Source: CAXBMB01 sp963976695 (GTDB taxonomy: Bacteria; Pseudomonadota; Alphaproteobacteria; Kiloniellales; DSM-21159). From it: a stretch of DNA of 64,000 nucleotides. A program made the position numbers and the translations under genes. Positions 52,522 to 61,235 of this stretch are shown here, piece by piece. Location: assembly GCA_963976695.1 (NCBI GenBank), contig CAXBMB010000001.1, forward strand, positions 62,001-126,000, in the 5' to 3' direction. The notes beneath the pieces were generated by a model. That model was given only the letters and a program-made list of their open reading frames with translations. It was not told the origin of the DNA and ran no database searches. The first letter of the stretch is position 1. Each line of letters opens with the position of its first letter.

Positions 52522-54303
52522 CTAGAAACCGGCGTTGAATTCGGTCAGCCGATCGGAGAGATGCTCGGGGTCGCCGTGGCGCATCAAGTCATCGACGAAG
52601 GTCTTGGCGTCGCTGCTGTCGAGCCGGCGGATGCGGTCCTTGATCAATGGAATGGCCTTGGCGCGCATCGACAGTTCACGCACCCCCAGACCGACGAAAA
52701 GCGCCGTGTAGCGCGGGTCGCCGGCCATTTCACCGCACACCGAGATTGGCAGGTTGTGGCGATGGGCCGACTCCACCGTGAAGTGCAGCAGCCGCAGCAC
52801 CGCCGGGTGCATGGGGTTGTAGAGATGGGCGACCGCTTCCTCGCCCCGATCAATCGCCAGGGTGTACATAATCAGATCGTTGGTGCCGATGGCAAAAAAA
52901 TCCGACTCCCTGGCCAATGAATCGGCGGAAAGCGCGGCGCCGGGAATCTCAATCATAATGCCCAAGGGGGGCAGTTTCTCAGGCACGGCATGGCCGTCGC
53001 GGGCCAGGTTCGCCGCGGTTTCCGTCAACATCCGCCGCACGGTCCGAATCTCTTCCTGCGAAACCACCATGGGCAAGAGAATCCGCACCGGCCCTTTCAA
53101 GGCGGCCCCCAGTATGGCGGTCAGCTGGGTGATCAGCAGGTGTGGCTCCTTGAGGGACAGCCGGATGGCGCGCAGGCCGAGCGCCGGGTTTACCGCTTGG
53201 CCGATGGTGTCGCCCAAGGCGCTGGCGAGTTTTTCCCCGCCGACATCAAGGGTGCGGACGGTCACCGGGCGGCCCTTCATACCGATGACGATGGCTTCCA
53301 GACTGCTTTGCTGCTCGGCCAGGCTGGGCAGGTCCGACCGGTTCATGAACAGAAACTCGGTGCGCAGCAGCCCGACGCCCTCGGCCCCGGACTCCTCGGC
53401 CAGCGGCAGTTCGCTGGGCAGTTCCAGGTTGACGTGCAGCGTCATGCGCAGGCCGTCGCGCGTCACCGCCGGCAGGTCGCGCAGTTGATAGAGTTTCCGG
53501 CTTTCAGCGGCCAGGGCCACCTGCCGCTGGCGGTAGTTTTCCAGCCGCGCCTGGCTGGGGTTGAAGATCACCAGGCCATTGGCGCCGTCGATGATGACGG
53601 TCATGCCGGGCTCGGCGGCCTCCAACAGGCCCGGAAGCCCCAGCACGGCCGGGATGCCCAGTGAGCGCGCCATGATCGCGGTGTGACCCTCGGCCCCGCC
53701 GACAACCGACGCGAAGCCGCCCACCAGCTTTGGATCCATCAGCGCCGTATCCGCCGGGGTGATGTCTTCGGCGATCACCACGGAGTTGGCCGGCAGGTCG
53801 CTGAAGCTGCTGAAGCCGCTGTCGGTCAGGTTGCGCAGGATGCGGTAGCCGACCTGCAGGATTTCCTCCCCCCGGGACCGCAGGTAGGGATCGTCCATGG
53901 TCAGGAAGGAATTGGCGATCGACGACACCTCGGTCATCACCGCCGCCTCGGCGTTGACCTGGCGCGACCGGATGTGATCCGTCACCCCTTGCTGCAGCCG
54001 GGTCGAGGATAGCATCTGAAGGTGGGCTTCCAGTAGAAAGCTCAGTTCCTCGGCCGAGGAGCCGTGATGGTGGGTGGCCTTGTCCTGGAGGTCCTTTAAC
54101 TGGATCAGCGCCTTTTCGACCGCTTGCGTGAAACGGGTGATCTCCTGGTCCAGGCAGGCGGCGGCCACCTGGTATTCCATAATCTTCAGTTCGCCGGATT
54201 CACGAAGATGCAGCGGGCCGATGGCCACGCCGGGAGAAGCGCCCAAGCCGACAAAGACCTGCTCGCTGCTGCTTCCCATCTGCTGTTTCTCCTCCCCGGT
54301 CAT
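52522..54303 (-). CDS. ptsP: Phosphoenolpyruvate-protein phosphotransferase (PTS enzyme I, no GAF domain)
   Basis: I place the start at ATG 54303 (MTGEEKQQMG), with GAGGAA six bases upstream; 593 residues. The phosphorylated His is in VVGGAEGHTAIMARSLGIPAV. The PEP-binding barrel has EGVGLLRTEFLFM, LDVGGEKL, GLRAIRLSL, LLPMVVSQEEI and SVCGEMAGDPRY. The N-terminal GAF domain of canonical PtsP is missing, so it is of PtsI-like length. It starts the phosphorelay to HPr and EIIA encoded just upstream. It is the last gene of the minus-strand PTS group. Confidence 0.93.
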   Translation of the reverse strand: MTGEEKQQMGSSSEQVFVGLGASPGVAIGPLHLRESGELKIMEYQVAAACLDQEITRFTQAVEKALIQLKDLQDKATHHHGSSAEELSFLLEAHLQMLSSTRLQQGVTDHIRSRQVNAEAAVMTEVSSIANSFLTMDDPYLRSRGEEILQVGYRILRNLTDSGFSSFSDLPANSVVIAEDITPADTALMDPKLVGGFASVVGGAEGHTAIMARSLGIPAVLGLPGLLEAAEPGMTVIIDGANGLVIFNPSQARLENYRQRQVALAAESRKLYQLRDLPAVTRDGLRMTLHVNLELPSELPLAEESGAEGVGLLRTEFLFMNRSDLPSLAEQQSSLEAIVIGMKGRPVTVRTLDVGGEKLASALGDTIGQAVNPALGLRAIRLSLKEPHLLITQLTAILGAALKGPVRILLPMVVSQEEIRTVRRMLTETAANLARDGHAVPEKLPPLGIMIEIPGAALSADSLARESDFFAIGTNDLIMYTLAIDRGEEAVAHLYNPMHPAVLRLLHFTVESAHRHNLPISVCGEMAGDPRYTALFVGLGVRELSMRAKAIPLIKDRIRRLDSSDAKTFVDDLMRHGDPEHLSDRLTEFNAGF

Positions 54304-54396
54304 GTTTTCCTCACCGGCTGTTTTTTTTGCCCGCCGCTGATTCTGCGAGTCGGTCCGGCGACTCGGTCCTACCACGCACCGGCGGGGGCGGGGGTG

Positions 54397-54657
54397 TTAT
54401 TCTTCGTCGAACTTGCGGTTGACCAAATCGGTCAGGGCGTTGAGCGCGGCTTCCGCATCCTCGCCCGAGGCGCGCAGCTCCAACTGACAGCCGATGCCGG
54501 CGGCCAGCATCATCAACCCCATGATGGAGGAACCGGGGACCTTCTGGTCCTTCTTGGTCACCAAAATATTCGCCTGGAAGTCTGTCGCGGTCTTGACGAA
54601 CTTGGCGGCGGCGCGGGCGTGCAGGCCCTTGAGATTGCAGATCGTCACCATCCGCAT
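54397..54657 (-). CDS. HPr phosphocarrier protein
   Basis: I choose ATG 54657 (MRMVTICNLKG), since AGGGCGAG lies just upstream and the resulting 86 residues are normal for HPr; ATGs at 54720 and 54693 are also in frame. The phosphorylated His is in NLKGLHARAAAKFV. The regulatory Ser site is in VPGSSIMGLMML, the target of HPr kinase. It takes phosphate from enzyme I and gives it to EIIA. The cognate kinase is encoded nearby as a fusion protein. Confidence 0.93.
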   Translation of the reverse strand: MRMVTICNLKGLHARAAAKFVKTATDFQANILVTKKDQKVPGSSIMGLMMLAAGIGCQLELRASGEDAEAALNALTDLVNRKFDEE

Positions 54658-54892
54658 TAACTCGCCCTGGGGCTGATTTCGGTTGTTTATCATCCGGTCG
54701 TTTTCAACATCGTGGCTCATAGGGGTCCGATTTCTTGTTACTGCCTTGCCTCTTTTTAGAGTAAAGCCGGGGACTTGTAAGGTCCATTGTCAAAATGGGG
54801 GATGCGCGCGGCGGCGCAACAACGGCTGGCAGGCGGCGACGCGGGGCGGCGATTTTTGTGCGGACTCCCGGGGGGTCGCCCGGCGCGGGCGG

Positions 54893-55303
54893 CTAGCGGG
54901 CGGTTTCGTTGCGCAGCAGTTGCGAGGCCACGTTGATGTACTTGCGTCCGGCTTCCTGGGCGTCCATCACCGCATCGGCCAGGGACTTGTCGGCCCGCAC
55001 CGAGGCCAGTTTGATCAGCATGGGCAGGTTAATGCCGGCGATCACCTCCACATTGCCTTGGTCGAGAACCGAGATGGCCAGGTTTGAGGGGGTGCCGCCG
55101 AACATGTCGGTCAAGATCACCACCCCTTGGCCCTGATCCGCGACGGCGACGCTGTCCAGGATATCCTGACGGCGCAGTTCCATGTCGTCATCCGGGCCAA
55201 TGCAAACCGCCTGTGTATGCGCTTGCGGTCCCACGACGTGTTCCATGGCCGAAATAAATTCGTTGGCCAAGTTTCCGTGGGTTACCAATACCATACCAAT
55301 CAT
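54893..55303 (-). CDS. PTS EIIA component, mannose/fructose family (ManX-like)
   Basis: I place the start at ATG 55303 (MIGMVLVTHG), with GGGGGAAG upstream; 136 residues. H9 in VLVTHGNLA is the phosphorylated residue. VVILTDMFGGTPSNLAIS and INLPMLIKLA are typical of EIIA-Man. There is no sugar permease (IIC/IID), so the chain is regulatory, as in other alphaproteobacterial PTS-Ntr systems. It lies between the HprK-RapZ gene and the HPr gene. Confidence 0.93.
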   Translation of the reverse strand: MIGMVLVTHGNLANEFISAMEHVVGPQAHTQAVCIGPDDDMELRRQDILDSVAVADQGQGVVILTDMFGGTPSNLAISVLDQGNVEVIAGINLPMLIKLASVRADKSLADAVMDAQEAGRKYINVASQLLRNETAR

Positions 55304-55459
55304 ATGCTTCCCCCTAAAGAACACTGGCCGTTCTAACGCAATTCAATCGGCCGTGCAGCTTTTTCCTGCTTTTCTGGGCGGTTGGCCGGTCGGGCCGACG
55401 CCGGGGCCTTGTGGCCGTCGCGCGCGCCGGCCTTACCGGGTCGGACGGGATGTCATCAC

Positions 55460-57079
55460 TCAACTGTCCTCGGCGCGGTCACGCGCCTGGATATGGCGGG
55501 CGGTGGGGTCGATTTCCCGATGGGTCAGCAGCACCGATTGGCCCTGGTCCGCCAGCCATTCGGCCATTTTCTCGGCCAGCGCGACCGAGCGATGTTGCCC
55601 GCCGGTGCAGCCGAAAGCCAAGGTCAGGTAGCTCTTGCCTTCGGCGGCATAGCGCGGCAATAGGGGGTCGAGCAGGTTGGTCAACTGCTGGAAAAACACC
55701 GCGAAGGCTGGATCCTGGGCGATGTGGTCGGCGACCTTGCGGTCCTGGCCGGTCAAAGGCCGCAGCGCCGCGACATAGTGCGGGTTTTTCAGAAAGCGCA
55801 CGTCGAACACCAGATCGGCCTCGCGCGGCAGGCCCTTGCGATAGGAAAAGGAAGAGACAAAAATCTGCATCCCCGGGCTGTTGGCCAGCGAGAGGCGGCC
55901 GACCAGCAGGCGGCGCAGTTCGGCAAGGGATAGGCGTGAACTGTCCACCAGGAAATCGGCCTGTTGCTGCAGCGGCTCAAGCAGGCCGCGCTCGGCGGAA
56001 ATGCCGTCCAGCAGCGGCCGGTCGGTGGCGAGGGGATGGCGGCGGCGGGTTTCGGTAAAGCGGTGCTGCAAAACCTCGTCGTCGCAATCCAGGAACAGCA
56101 GGGTGACCTGGGAATTGCCGTGCGCGCGCAGCCATGCGCGCTGCCGCAGCAGCGCCTGGGTGGAAAAGCGACGGCTGCGCGGGTCGGCGCCCAGCGCCAG
56201 CGGTCGGTCCAGCGCCCCCTTGTTCAGCACGTGGGCCATCAAGTCGAGCGGCAGATTGTCCATCGCCTCGTATCCCAGGTCCTCCAGGATCTTCAGCGCC
56301 GAACTGCGTCCGGCCCCCGCCAGTCCGGTGACCAGCACCACCGGTTGCCCGGTGGCTTGTCCGGTAGCTTCACCGGCGGTTTGACCGGCTGGCGGCGCGG
56401 CGGCTGGCGGGCCGGACAGTCCGCTGGCGGCGGGTCCGTCGTCGGGTGGCGAAGGGGGCCTGGTCAGGGTGAGATCCTTTGCGAGGTGAGCGGGCGACAG
56501 CGACCGTCCCGGGGTCGGGCCTGGGGTCGGGCCTGGGGTCGGGCCTGGCGGTGCCGGGATCGCCGGGGTCAGGTGGTTGTCAGATAGAAGCCTGGCTCGG
56601 GCCTGCAAAGCAAGTTGGACTTTCGCAATAAAGGCCGGGTCCGCGCTGGAGAGCTTGAGACAGGGCAGTTTGACGCCCAGGTGTTGCCGGTTTGCCGCGT
56701 CAGGCAGTCGCGCCACCTCGGCCGGGTCGACCAGTTCGATCTGCAGCACCAGCCGCGCGCCGGCCCAATGCGGCTGGGCGACCAGCCCCAGGCCGGACAG
56801 CTCCATCAGGCCTGCCAGGGTCGGCGGCGCCGCGGCCAGCAGATCTCCGCCCCGTCGGGTCAGCACAACCTGGTCGTCGGCCACCAGCCGCGCGCCCTCG
56901 GCCATCAAGCGCAGCGCGGCGCCGCTTTTGCCCGATCCCGACGGTCCGGTGAGCAGCAGGCCCAGCGGCGCGACGCCCGGCGCAAGGCAGGCCTCTTGCG
57001 GTCCGGCGCGGCGGCGGCCCCCCGCCAGGTCGGCGACGGACCCCCAGGCGATGCAACTGGCGTGAAGGGTTGCGGTCAT
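55460..57079 (-). CDS. HPr kinase/phosphorylase fused to RNase adapter RapZ
   Basis: One uninterrupted frame of 539 residues combines two genes that are normally separate. Residues 1 to about 165 are a short alphaproteobacterial HPr kinase: P-loop GPSGSGKS (45-52), RLVADDQVVL and MELSGLGLV. Residues about 166-245 are a Pro/Gly/Ala-rich linker with GPTP repeats. Residues about 246-539 are RapZ: GLAGAGRSSALKILEDLGY, MDNLPLDLM, VSSFSYRKGLP, DVRFLKNPHY and GCTGGQHRSVALAEKM. The Walker A lysine of RapZ is Arg258. HprK phosphorylates the Ser of HPr, and RapZ-type proteins bind small RNAs or metabolites to steer amino-sugar synthesis. The gene lies between chvG and EIIA. Confidence 0.92.
   Translation of the reverse strand: MTATLHASCIAWGSVADLAGGRRRAGPQEACLAPGVAPLGLLLTGPSGSGKSGAALRLMAEGARLVADDQVVLTRRGGDLLAAAPPTLAGLMELSGLGLVAQPHWAGARLVLQIELVDPAEVARLPDAANRQHLGVKLPCLKLSSADPAFIAKVQLALQARARLLSDNHLTPAIPAPPGPTPGPTPGPTPGRSLSPAHLAKDLTLTRPPSPPDDGPAASGLSGPPAAAPPAGQTAGEATGQATGQPVVLVTGLAGAGRSSALKILEDLGYEAMDNLPLDLMAHVLNKGALDRPLALGADPRSRRFSTQALLRQRAWLRAHGNSQVTLLFLDCDDEVLQHRFTETRRRHPLATDRPLLDGISAERGLLEPLQQQADFLVDSSRLSLAELRRLLVGRLSLANSPGMQIFVSSFSYRKGLPREADLVFDVRFLKNPHYVAALRPLTGQDRKVADHIAQDPAFAVFFQQLTNLLDPLLPRYAAEGKSYLTLAFGCTGGQHRSVALAEKMAEWLADQGQSVLLTHREIDPTARHIQARDRAEDS
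56511..56546. repeat. 12-bp tandem repeat in the HprK-RapZ linker
   Basis: GGGGTCGGGCCT occurs three times in perfect tandem (56511-56522, 56523-56534, 56535-56546 on the plus strand). It encodes GPTP units in the linker between the two enzyme domains. A repeat like this could have joined the genes or lengthened the linker. Confidence 0.85.
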
Positions 57080-57092
57080 GGCGAGCCTAAGG

Positions 57093-58946
57093 TTACAGGG
57101 CAGGCAGTCTCACGATAAAGCGGGTGCCGCCCTTGGGTAAATTTTCGGCGCGGATGTCGCCGCGCAGGGCCTCGACGATTTGGCGCGAGATCGATAGCCC
57201 CAGTCCGGAATGGGTGCCGAATTTTTCGCTCTCTGGGCGCTGGGTGTAAAAGCGGCTGAAGATGGCCTCCAGCTTGCCCGCCGGAATACCCGGGCCTTCG
57301 TCGCTGACGGTGATGATGACCCAGTCGGGGGCGCTGCCGCCGCCGCTTTCCCGCCAGGCCGCCAGTTTAATGACGCTGTTGGGCGGCGCAAAGGAGATCG
57401 CGTTGCTCAACAGGTTGCGAAAGACTTGACCCAATCGCCCCTCCAGGCCCAGCACCTTGAGGCGCTCGGGCTTGTCGAGCTGGATCGTGAAGCGCGGGCC
57501 GTCGGCCTTGGCCGTGGTGCGCATGATCTCCACCAGGGTTTCCAGCAGCGACGCCACCGCCACCTCCTCGGCCTGGCTGCGCGCCAGTTCCGCGTCCAGC
57601 CGCGAGGCGTCGGAAATATCACTTATCAGGCGGTCCATGCGGCCGACATCGTCCAGGATGATCGCCATCAGCTTTTTCTGCTGTGCCGGATCCTTGAGGA
57701 TAGCCGCGGTCTCGACCGCGCTGCGCAGCGAGGTCAGCGGGTTCTTGATTTCGTGGGCCACGTCGGCGGCAAAACCCTCGATGGCGATCAGACGGTTGTG
57801 AAGCGCGTCGGTCATCTCGATGAGCGCTTCCGACAGGTCGCCGATTTCGTCGCGCCGGCGGCTGAGATTGGGAATGGCGGCCCGTTCATCGCCGGCGCTG
57901 AAACTGCCGAGCGTCGCGCCGCTGCGCCCCACCCCGCCGCGCACGCGGTCGGCGGCGAGCGCCAGACGGCGGATCGGCCGGGCGATGGTGTGAGACAGGT
58001 AAAAGGACAGCAGCACGGTCACGCCAAAGGCGATGCCGAACACCAGCAGCACGTCGCCGCGACGCGCCAGAACCGCGCGATTTATCGCTTGGCCGTCCTT
58101 GGTGACCATCAAGGCCGCCAGCACCTGGCGATAGCGTTGCACCGGCACCGCGACCGAGAGCACCAGTGAGTTGCGGAAGCCTTGGCGCAGCTGGGTGGCG
58201 CCCTCGCCTTGCAGCGCGCTTTGCACCTCGCTGTAGTCCTGGGCGGCTTGGGGGTCGTTTTCAATATAGACCGGCAGGTCTTCCGCGCCGGGTAGAACAG
58301 CGGTGATCTGGTCGTAGAATTGGCCGATCAAGGCGAGGATCCTGTTGCCGTCTTCGTTGGGCGGCGCCAAGACCTCCACCTGGACCTGACCCGCCGGGCC
58401 GCCGAGAACGAAGGAGTCGCCCACCAAGGCGCCTTTGGTGTCGAACAGCCGGGCCCGCAGGTCGCCGGTGGTCTGCAGCACGCGAAAGAGATTGCGCATG
58501 GTCTCTTCATTCAGGTTCTGGTGTTTCTCGTCCACATCCTGCACCGCCGTCGATCCCAGCGCCTGGGCCATGGTCACCGCCTGCCCCCGCAGGGCCTGCA
58601 GCTCGGCGCGAATAAGACTGGCGCGGTATTGATCCAGATGCAGCAGGCCCAGCACCGGGATCATCAAGACGGCCAGGTTGAGCAGCAGGATCCGCCGGGT
58701 CAGGGGACTGCGCCAGGCCGGCCGCGACAGGCGGCGCGCCCACGGCCGTTTTTGCTGCTCGTCGGCCTCGGTGCTCAGGTTCTTGGCGGTCAGGTTTTCG
58801 GCGGTCAGGTTTTCGGCCGCCGGTCCCTGGTCTTCGGGGTGCGACGGGGTGGCGGGGGTGGCGGGGTCGTCGGACGGGCGGCGGGCGCCGAGCCGTTGAT
58901 CCGGATGGGCGTGCAGATCGCGACGAAAGGCATTGTCAACCGGCAT
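57093..58946 (-). CDS. chvG: Sensor histidine kinase ChvG/ExoS type
   Basis: I place the start at ATG 58946 (MPVDNAFRRD), with GAGG five bases upstream; 617 residues. A charged N-terminal stretch of about 85 residues includes the repeats AENLT, AENLT, AKNLS. Membrane segments at about 87-103 and 300-322 flank a periplasmic domain. HAMP, HisKA (H in DVAHEIKNPLTSLRSA) and HATPase (NLLSNAISFA, DEGPGIP, HSGLGLSI) follow. ChvG senses envelope or acid stress and phosphorylates ChvI. It is 13 bases from the HprK-RapZ gene and 62 from chvI, in the usual order. Confidence 0.92.
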   Translation of the reverse strand: MPVDNAFRRDLHAHPDQRLGARRPSDDPATPATPSHPEDQGPAAENLTAENLTAKNLSTEADEQQKRPWARRLSRPAWRSPLTRRILLLNLAVLMIPVLGLLHLDQYRASLIRAELQALRGQAVTMAQALGSTAVQDVDEKHQNLNEETMRNLFRVLQTTGDLRARLFDTKGALVGDSFVLGGPAGQVQVEVLAPPNEDGNRILALIGQFYDQITAVLPGAEDLPVYIENDPQAAQDYSEVQSALQGEGATQLRQGFRNSLVLSVAVPVQRYRQVLAALMVTKDGQAINRAVLARRGDVLLVFGIAFGVTVLLSFYLSHTIARPIRRLALAADRVRGGVGRSGATLGSFSAGDERAAIPNLSRRRDEIGDLSEALIEMTDALHNRLIAIEGFAADVAHEIKNPLTSLRSAVETAAILKDPAQQKKLMAIILDDVGRMDRLISDISDASRLDAELARSQAEEVAVASLLETLVEIMRTTAKADGPRFTIQLDKPERLKVLGLEGRLGQVFRNLLSNAISFAPPNSVIKLAAWRESGGGSAPDWVIITVSDEGPGIPAGKLEAIFSRFYTQRPESEKFGTHSGLGLSISRQIVEALRGDIRAENLPKGGTRFIVRLPAL

Positions 58947-59008
58947 GAGGCCTCGAGATGATGTCGGTACGGGGGCCGGACCTTCCGGCGCCGGCACCAG
59001 GTTTCCCG

Positions 59009-59737
59009 TTACTCCTGAAGACGTTCCTTATAGCGATACCCCACCCCGTAGAGGGTTTCAATGTGGGCGAAATCATCATCGACATGCTTGAACTTCTTGC
59101 GCAGCCGTTTGATGTGGCTGTCGATGGTGCGGTCATCGACGTAAACATGCTCGCCATAGGCCGCATCCATCAGTTGGTCGCGATTCTTGACATGGCCGGG
59201 CCGCTGCGCCAAGGCCCGCAGGATGAGAAACTCGGTGACCGTCAAATTGACCGCCTTGCCTTTCCAGTTGCAAAGGTGGCGTGACGGGTCGAGCATCATG
59301 TCCCCGCGAATCAGCGGCGGCTCGCCATCGCTTTTGTTGCCGTCCTTCGACGCCCGTTCCCGGCGCAGCAGCGCACGGATGCGTTCAATCAGCAGACGCT
59401 GGGAAAAGGGCTTGGTGATGTAGTCGTCCGCGCCCATGCGCAGGCCCAGGACCTCGTCGACCTCATCGTCCTTCGAAGTCAGGAAGATCACCGGAACGCT
59501 GGAGCTTTCGCGCAGCCGACCAAGGGTCTCCATGCCATCCATGCGGGGCATCTTAACATCCAAAACCACCAGGTCGACCGGCTGAATACCCAGGCCGCGC
59601 AGCGCTTCGCTGCCGTCGGCGTAGGTGCGAACCTTGTAGCCTTCGGCCTCCAGCGCCATGGTTACCGAGGTTAGAATATTGCGGTCGTCGTCCACCAGGG
59701 CGATGGTATGGTGTTCCGGTTGAATGGTGTCTTGCAT
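59009..59737 (-). CDS. chvI: Response regulator ChvI (OmpR family)
   Basis: I place the start at ATG 59737 (MQDTIQPEHH), with AAGGGGG upstream; 242 residues. The receiver has IALVDDDRNI, the phosphoacceptor Asp in LVVLDVKMPRMDGME, and FLTSKDDEVDEVLGLRMGAD, an extended motif typical of ChvI. The OmpR-type winged helix has LTVTEFLILRALAQRPGHVK, DDRTIDSHIKRLRKKF and TLYGVGYRY. It controls envelope, exopolysaccharide and acid-response genes in rhizobia. It is the first gene of the chvI-chvG-hprK/rapZ-EIIA-HPr-enzyme I group. Confidence 0.95.
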   Translation of the reverse strand: MQDTIQPEHHTIALVDDDRNILTSVTMALEAEGYKVRTYADGSEALRGLGIQPVDLVVLDVKMPRMDGMETLGRLRESSSVPVIFLTSKDDEVDEVLGLRMGADDYITKPFSQRLLIERIRALLRRERASKDGNKSDGEPPLIRGDMMLDPSRHLCNWKGKAVNLTVTEFLILRALAQRPGHVKNRDQLMDAAYGEHVYVDDRTIDSHIKRLRKKFKHVDDDFAHIETLYGVGYRYKERLQE

Positions 59738-60040
59738 GGGACCCCCTTGTTTTACGGTGTTGTGTTTTGCGGTGTTGGCGCGGTAACGAAAATTCAGTCC
59801 CGGTATCTTGCCCCGTCCGGGGAAATAATCGTTGGTCGGGCAAGACTGTCGGTTCAGCGCCTTGGTACAGCCTTTGCCCATTCTGGGCCCTCAATAGCTC
59901 AGGGACAAAGGCGAATTTGCGGCAAAAGGGCGGTCTTTTGTCGAATTGTCGCCGAAGCAGCCGGTGTTCCGCCGCTTTCAGGTCCAGCGCGGCGAAGACA
60001 GGCGGCGACAGGTGAGGATCGAATTGCAGGAAGGAAATCG
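59738..60040. other. Divergent region upstream of chvI and the HugZ-like gene
   Basis: About 300 bases between divergent starts. No gene or operator was identified; it should hold the chvI promoter. Confidence 0.4.
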
Positions 60041-60910
60041 ATGAGCCCCAAGATGGTTGCCAGGGATGCCGCCAGCCCAGCCGCCGGGCCCGGTCTGGAA
60101 ATTCGCCGCCTGCTCCGTTCGGCCGCGCAGGCCACGCTGGCGACGATTTCCGCCGGCCAGACCCGCGCCTCGGCCGGTGAGCCCCATGCTTCCTTGGTGC
60201 TGCTGGCGGTGGATCACCAGGGCGCGCCGCTGTTGCTGCTGTCGGATTTGGCGGTGCACAGCCGTCATCTGGCGGCCGATCCCCGACTGTCGCTGTTGGT
60301 GCAGGGACCGGGCGCGTTCGACGATCCGCTGGAAGGCCCCCGGGTCTCGCTGCAGGGGCGCGCGGTTGCCTGTGCGCCGGACGAGGAGGCCGGCTTGCTG
60401 GCCCGCTTCGTCGCCCGCTTTCCCGCGGCGGCGCTTTACGCCGGTTTCGAAGATTTCAGGCTCTATCGCGTGATCCCCAGCCGCGGCCACCTGGTGGCCG
60501 GCTTTGGCCGGATCCACTGGGTCGAGGCGAAAAACTTCTTGCTGGATGCGCCGGCTGACCGGGAGCTGGAAAAGGCCGAGCCGGCGATCTTGGCGGAAGT
60601 CAATGACCGTCACGGCGCGGCGTTGAACCTGATGGCGGCGGCGTTTCTGGGCGACGGGGCGGCCGACCGGAGCGCGCCCTGGCGACAGATCGGGTTCGAT
60701 CCCGAGGGGCTGGACTTGCGATCGGGGCGGCGGGTGCGTCGGTTGAATTTTGACGCGCCGGACTTTGCGTCGCTGCAGCTTCCCCTGCCGGTGGCCGATG
60801 CCGACGGCGCGCGTCAGCTGCTGGCCGCGCTTACCCGGGCTGCCCGGAAAAGGGTATCCGGCGGCCGGGGGGCGGGTTCCAACTGCGACATTCCGCCGCA
60901 ACCGTGCTAA
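60041..60910 (+). CDS. HugZ-like heme-utilisation / pyridoxamine-phosphate oxidase-fold protein
   Basis: I place the start at ATG 60041 (MSPKMVARDA), with AGGAAGGAAA upstream; 289 residues. The N-terminal split barrel has RRLLRSAAQATLATIS, PLLLLSDLAVHSRHLAADPR and VSLQGRAVAC. The C-terminal DUF2470 part has AEPAILAEVNDRHGAALNLM, followed by GFDPEGLDLRSGRRVRRL. This is the HugZ/HutZ architecture, linked to heme degradation or iron use. The last about 25 residues are an extra basic, Gly-rich tail. It lies between chvI and pckA, which are neighbours in several relatives. Confidence 0.85.
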   Translation: MSPKMVARDAASPAAGPGLEIRRLLRSAAQATLATISAGQTRASAGEPHASLVLLAVDHQGAPLLLLSDLAVHSRHLAADPRLSLLVQGPGAFDDPLEGPRVSLQGRAVACAPDEEAGLLARFVARFPAAALYAGFEDFRLYRVIPSRGHLVAGFGRIHWVEAKNFLLDAPADRELEKAEPAILAEVNDRHGAALNLMAAAFLGDGAADRSAPWRQIGFDPEGLDLRSGRRVRRLNFDAPDFASLQLPLPVADADGARQLLAALTRAARKRVSGGRGAGSNCDIPPQPC

Positions 60911-61235
60911 ACTGAAGGCAGGCAGCCCGGCGCCTGGCCGGCTGTTGTGACGCCGCGCCGCCGGCAGGAGCGCCTTTCCTTCCATCACTTAAGGTTTGTC
61001 GCGGCGGCGTGGCCTTGATGCGCAAGGGAGGTTTGGGATCGGCTGGTTTGCGGTTCTTGCGGTTGGGAAACGTGAAAAAATCTCCAGCAAACAGACGTTT
61101 GACGTCCAAAGCTTGCTTGAACCCATTGCAGGGCACGGCTAAACAAAACCGTCATGCAAGCCCGGTCGATCGTCAGCAGGCGCGGAAACCTGTCTTAGGG
61201 ATTGGGCGACAAAGCATCGCAGCGGGAGAATTTTA
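60911..61235. other. pckA leader region
   Basis: About 325 bases upstream of pckA, less GC-rich from 61070 to 61160, where the promoter probably lies. The open frame 61009-61236 has no family features. Confidence 0.4.
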
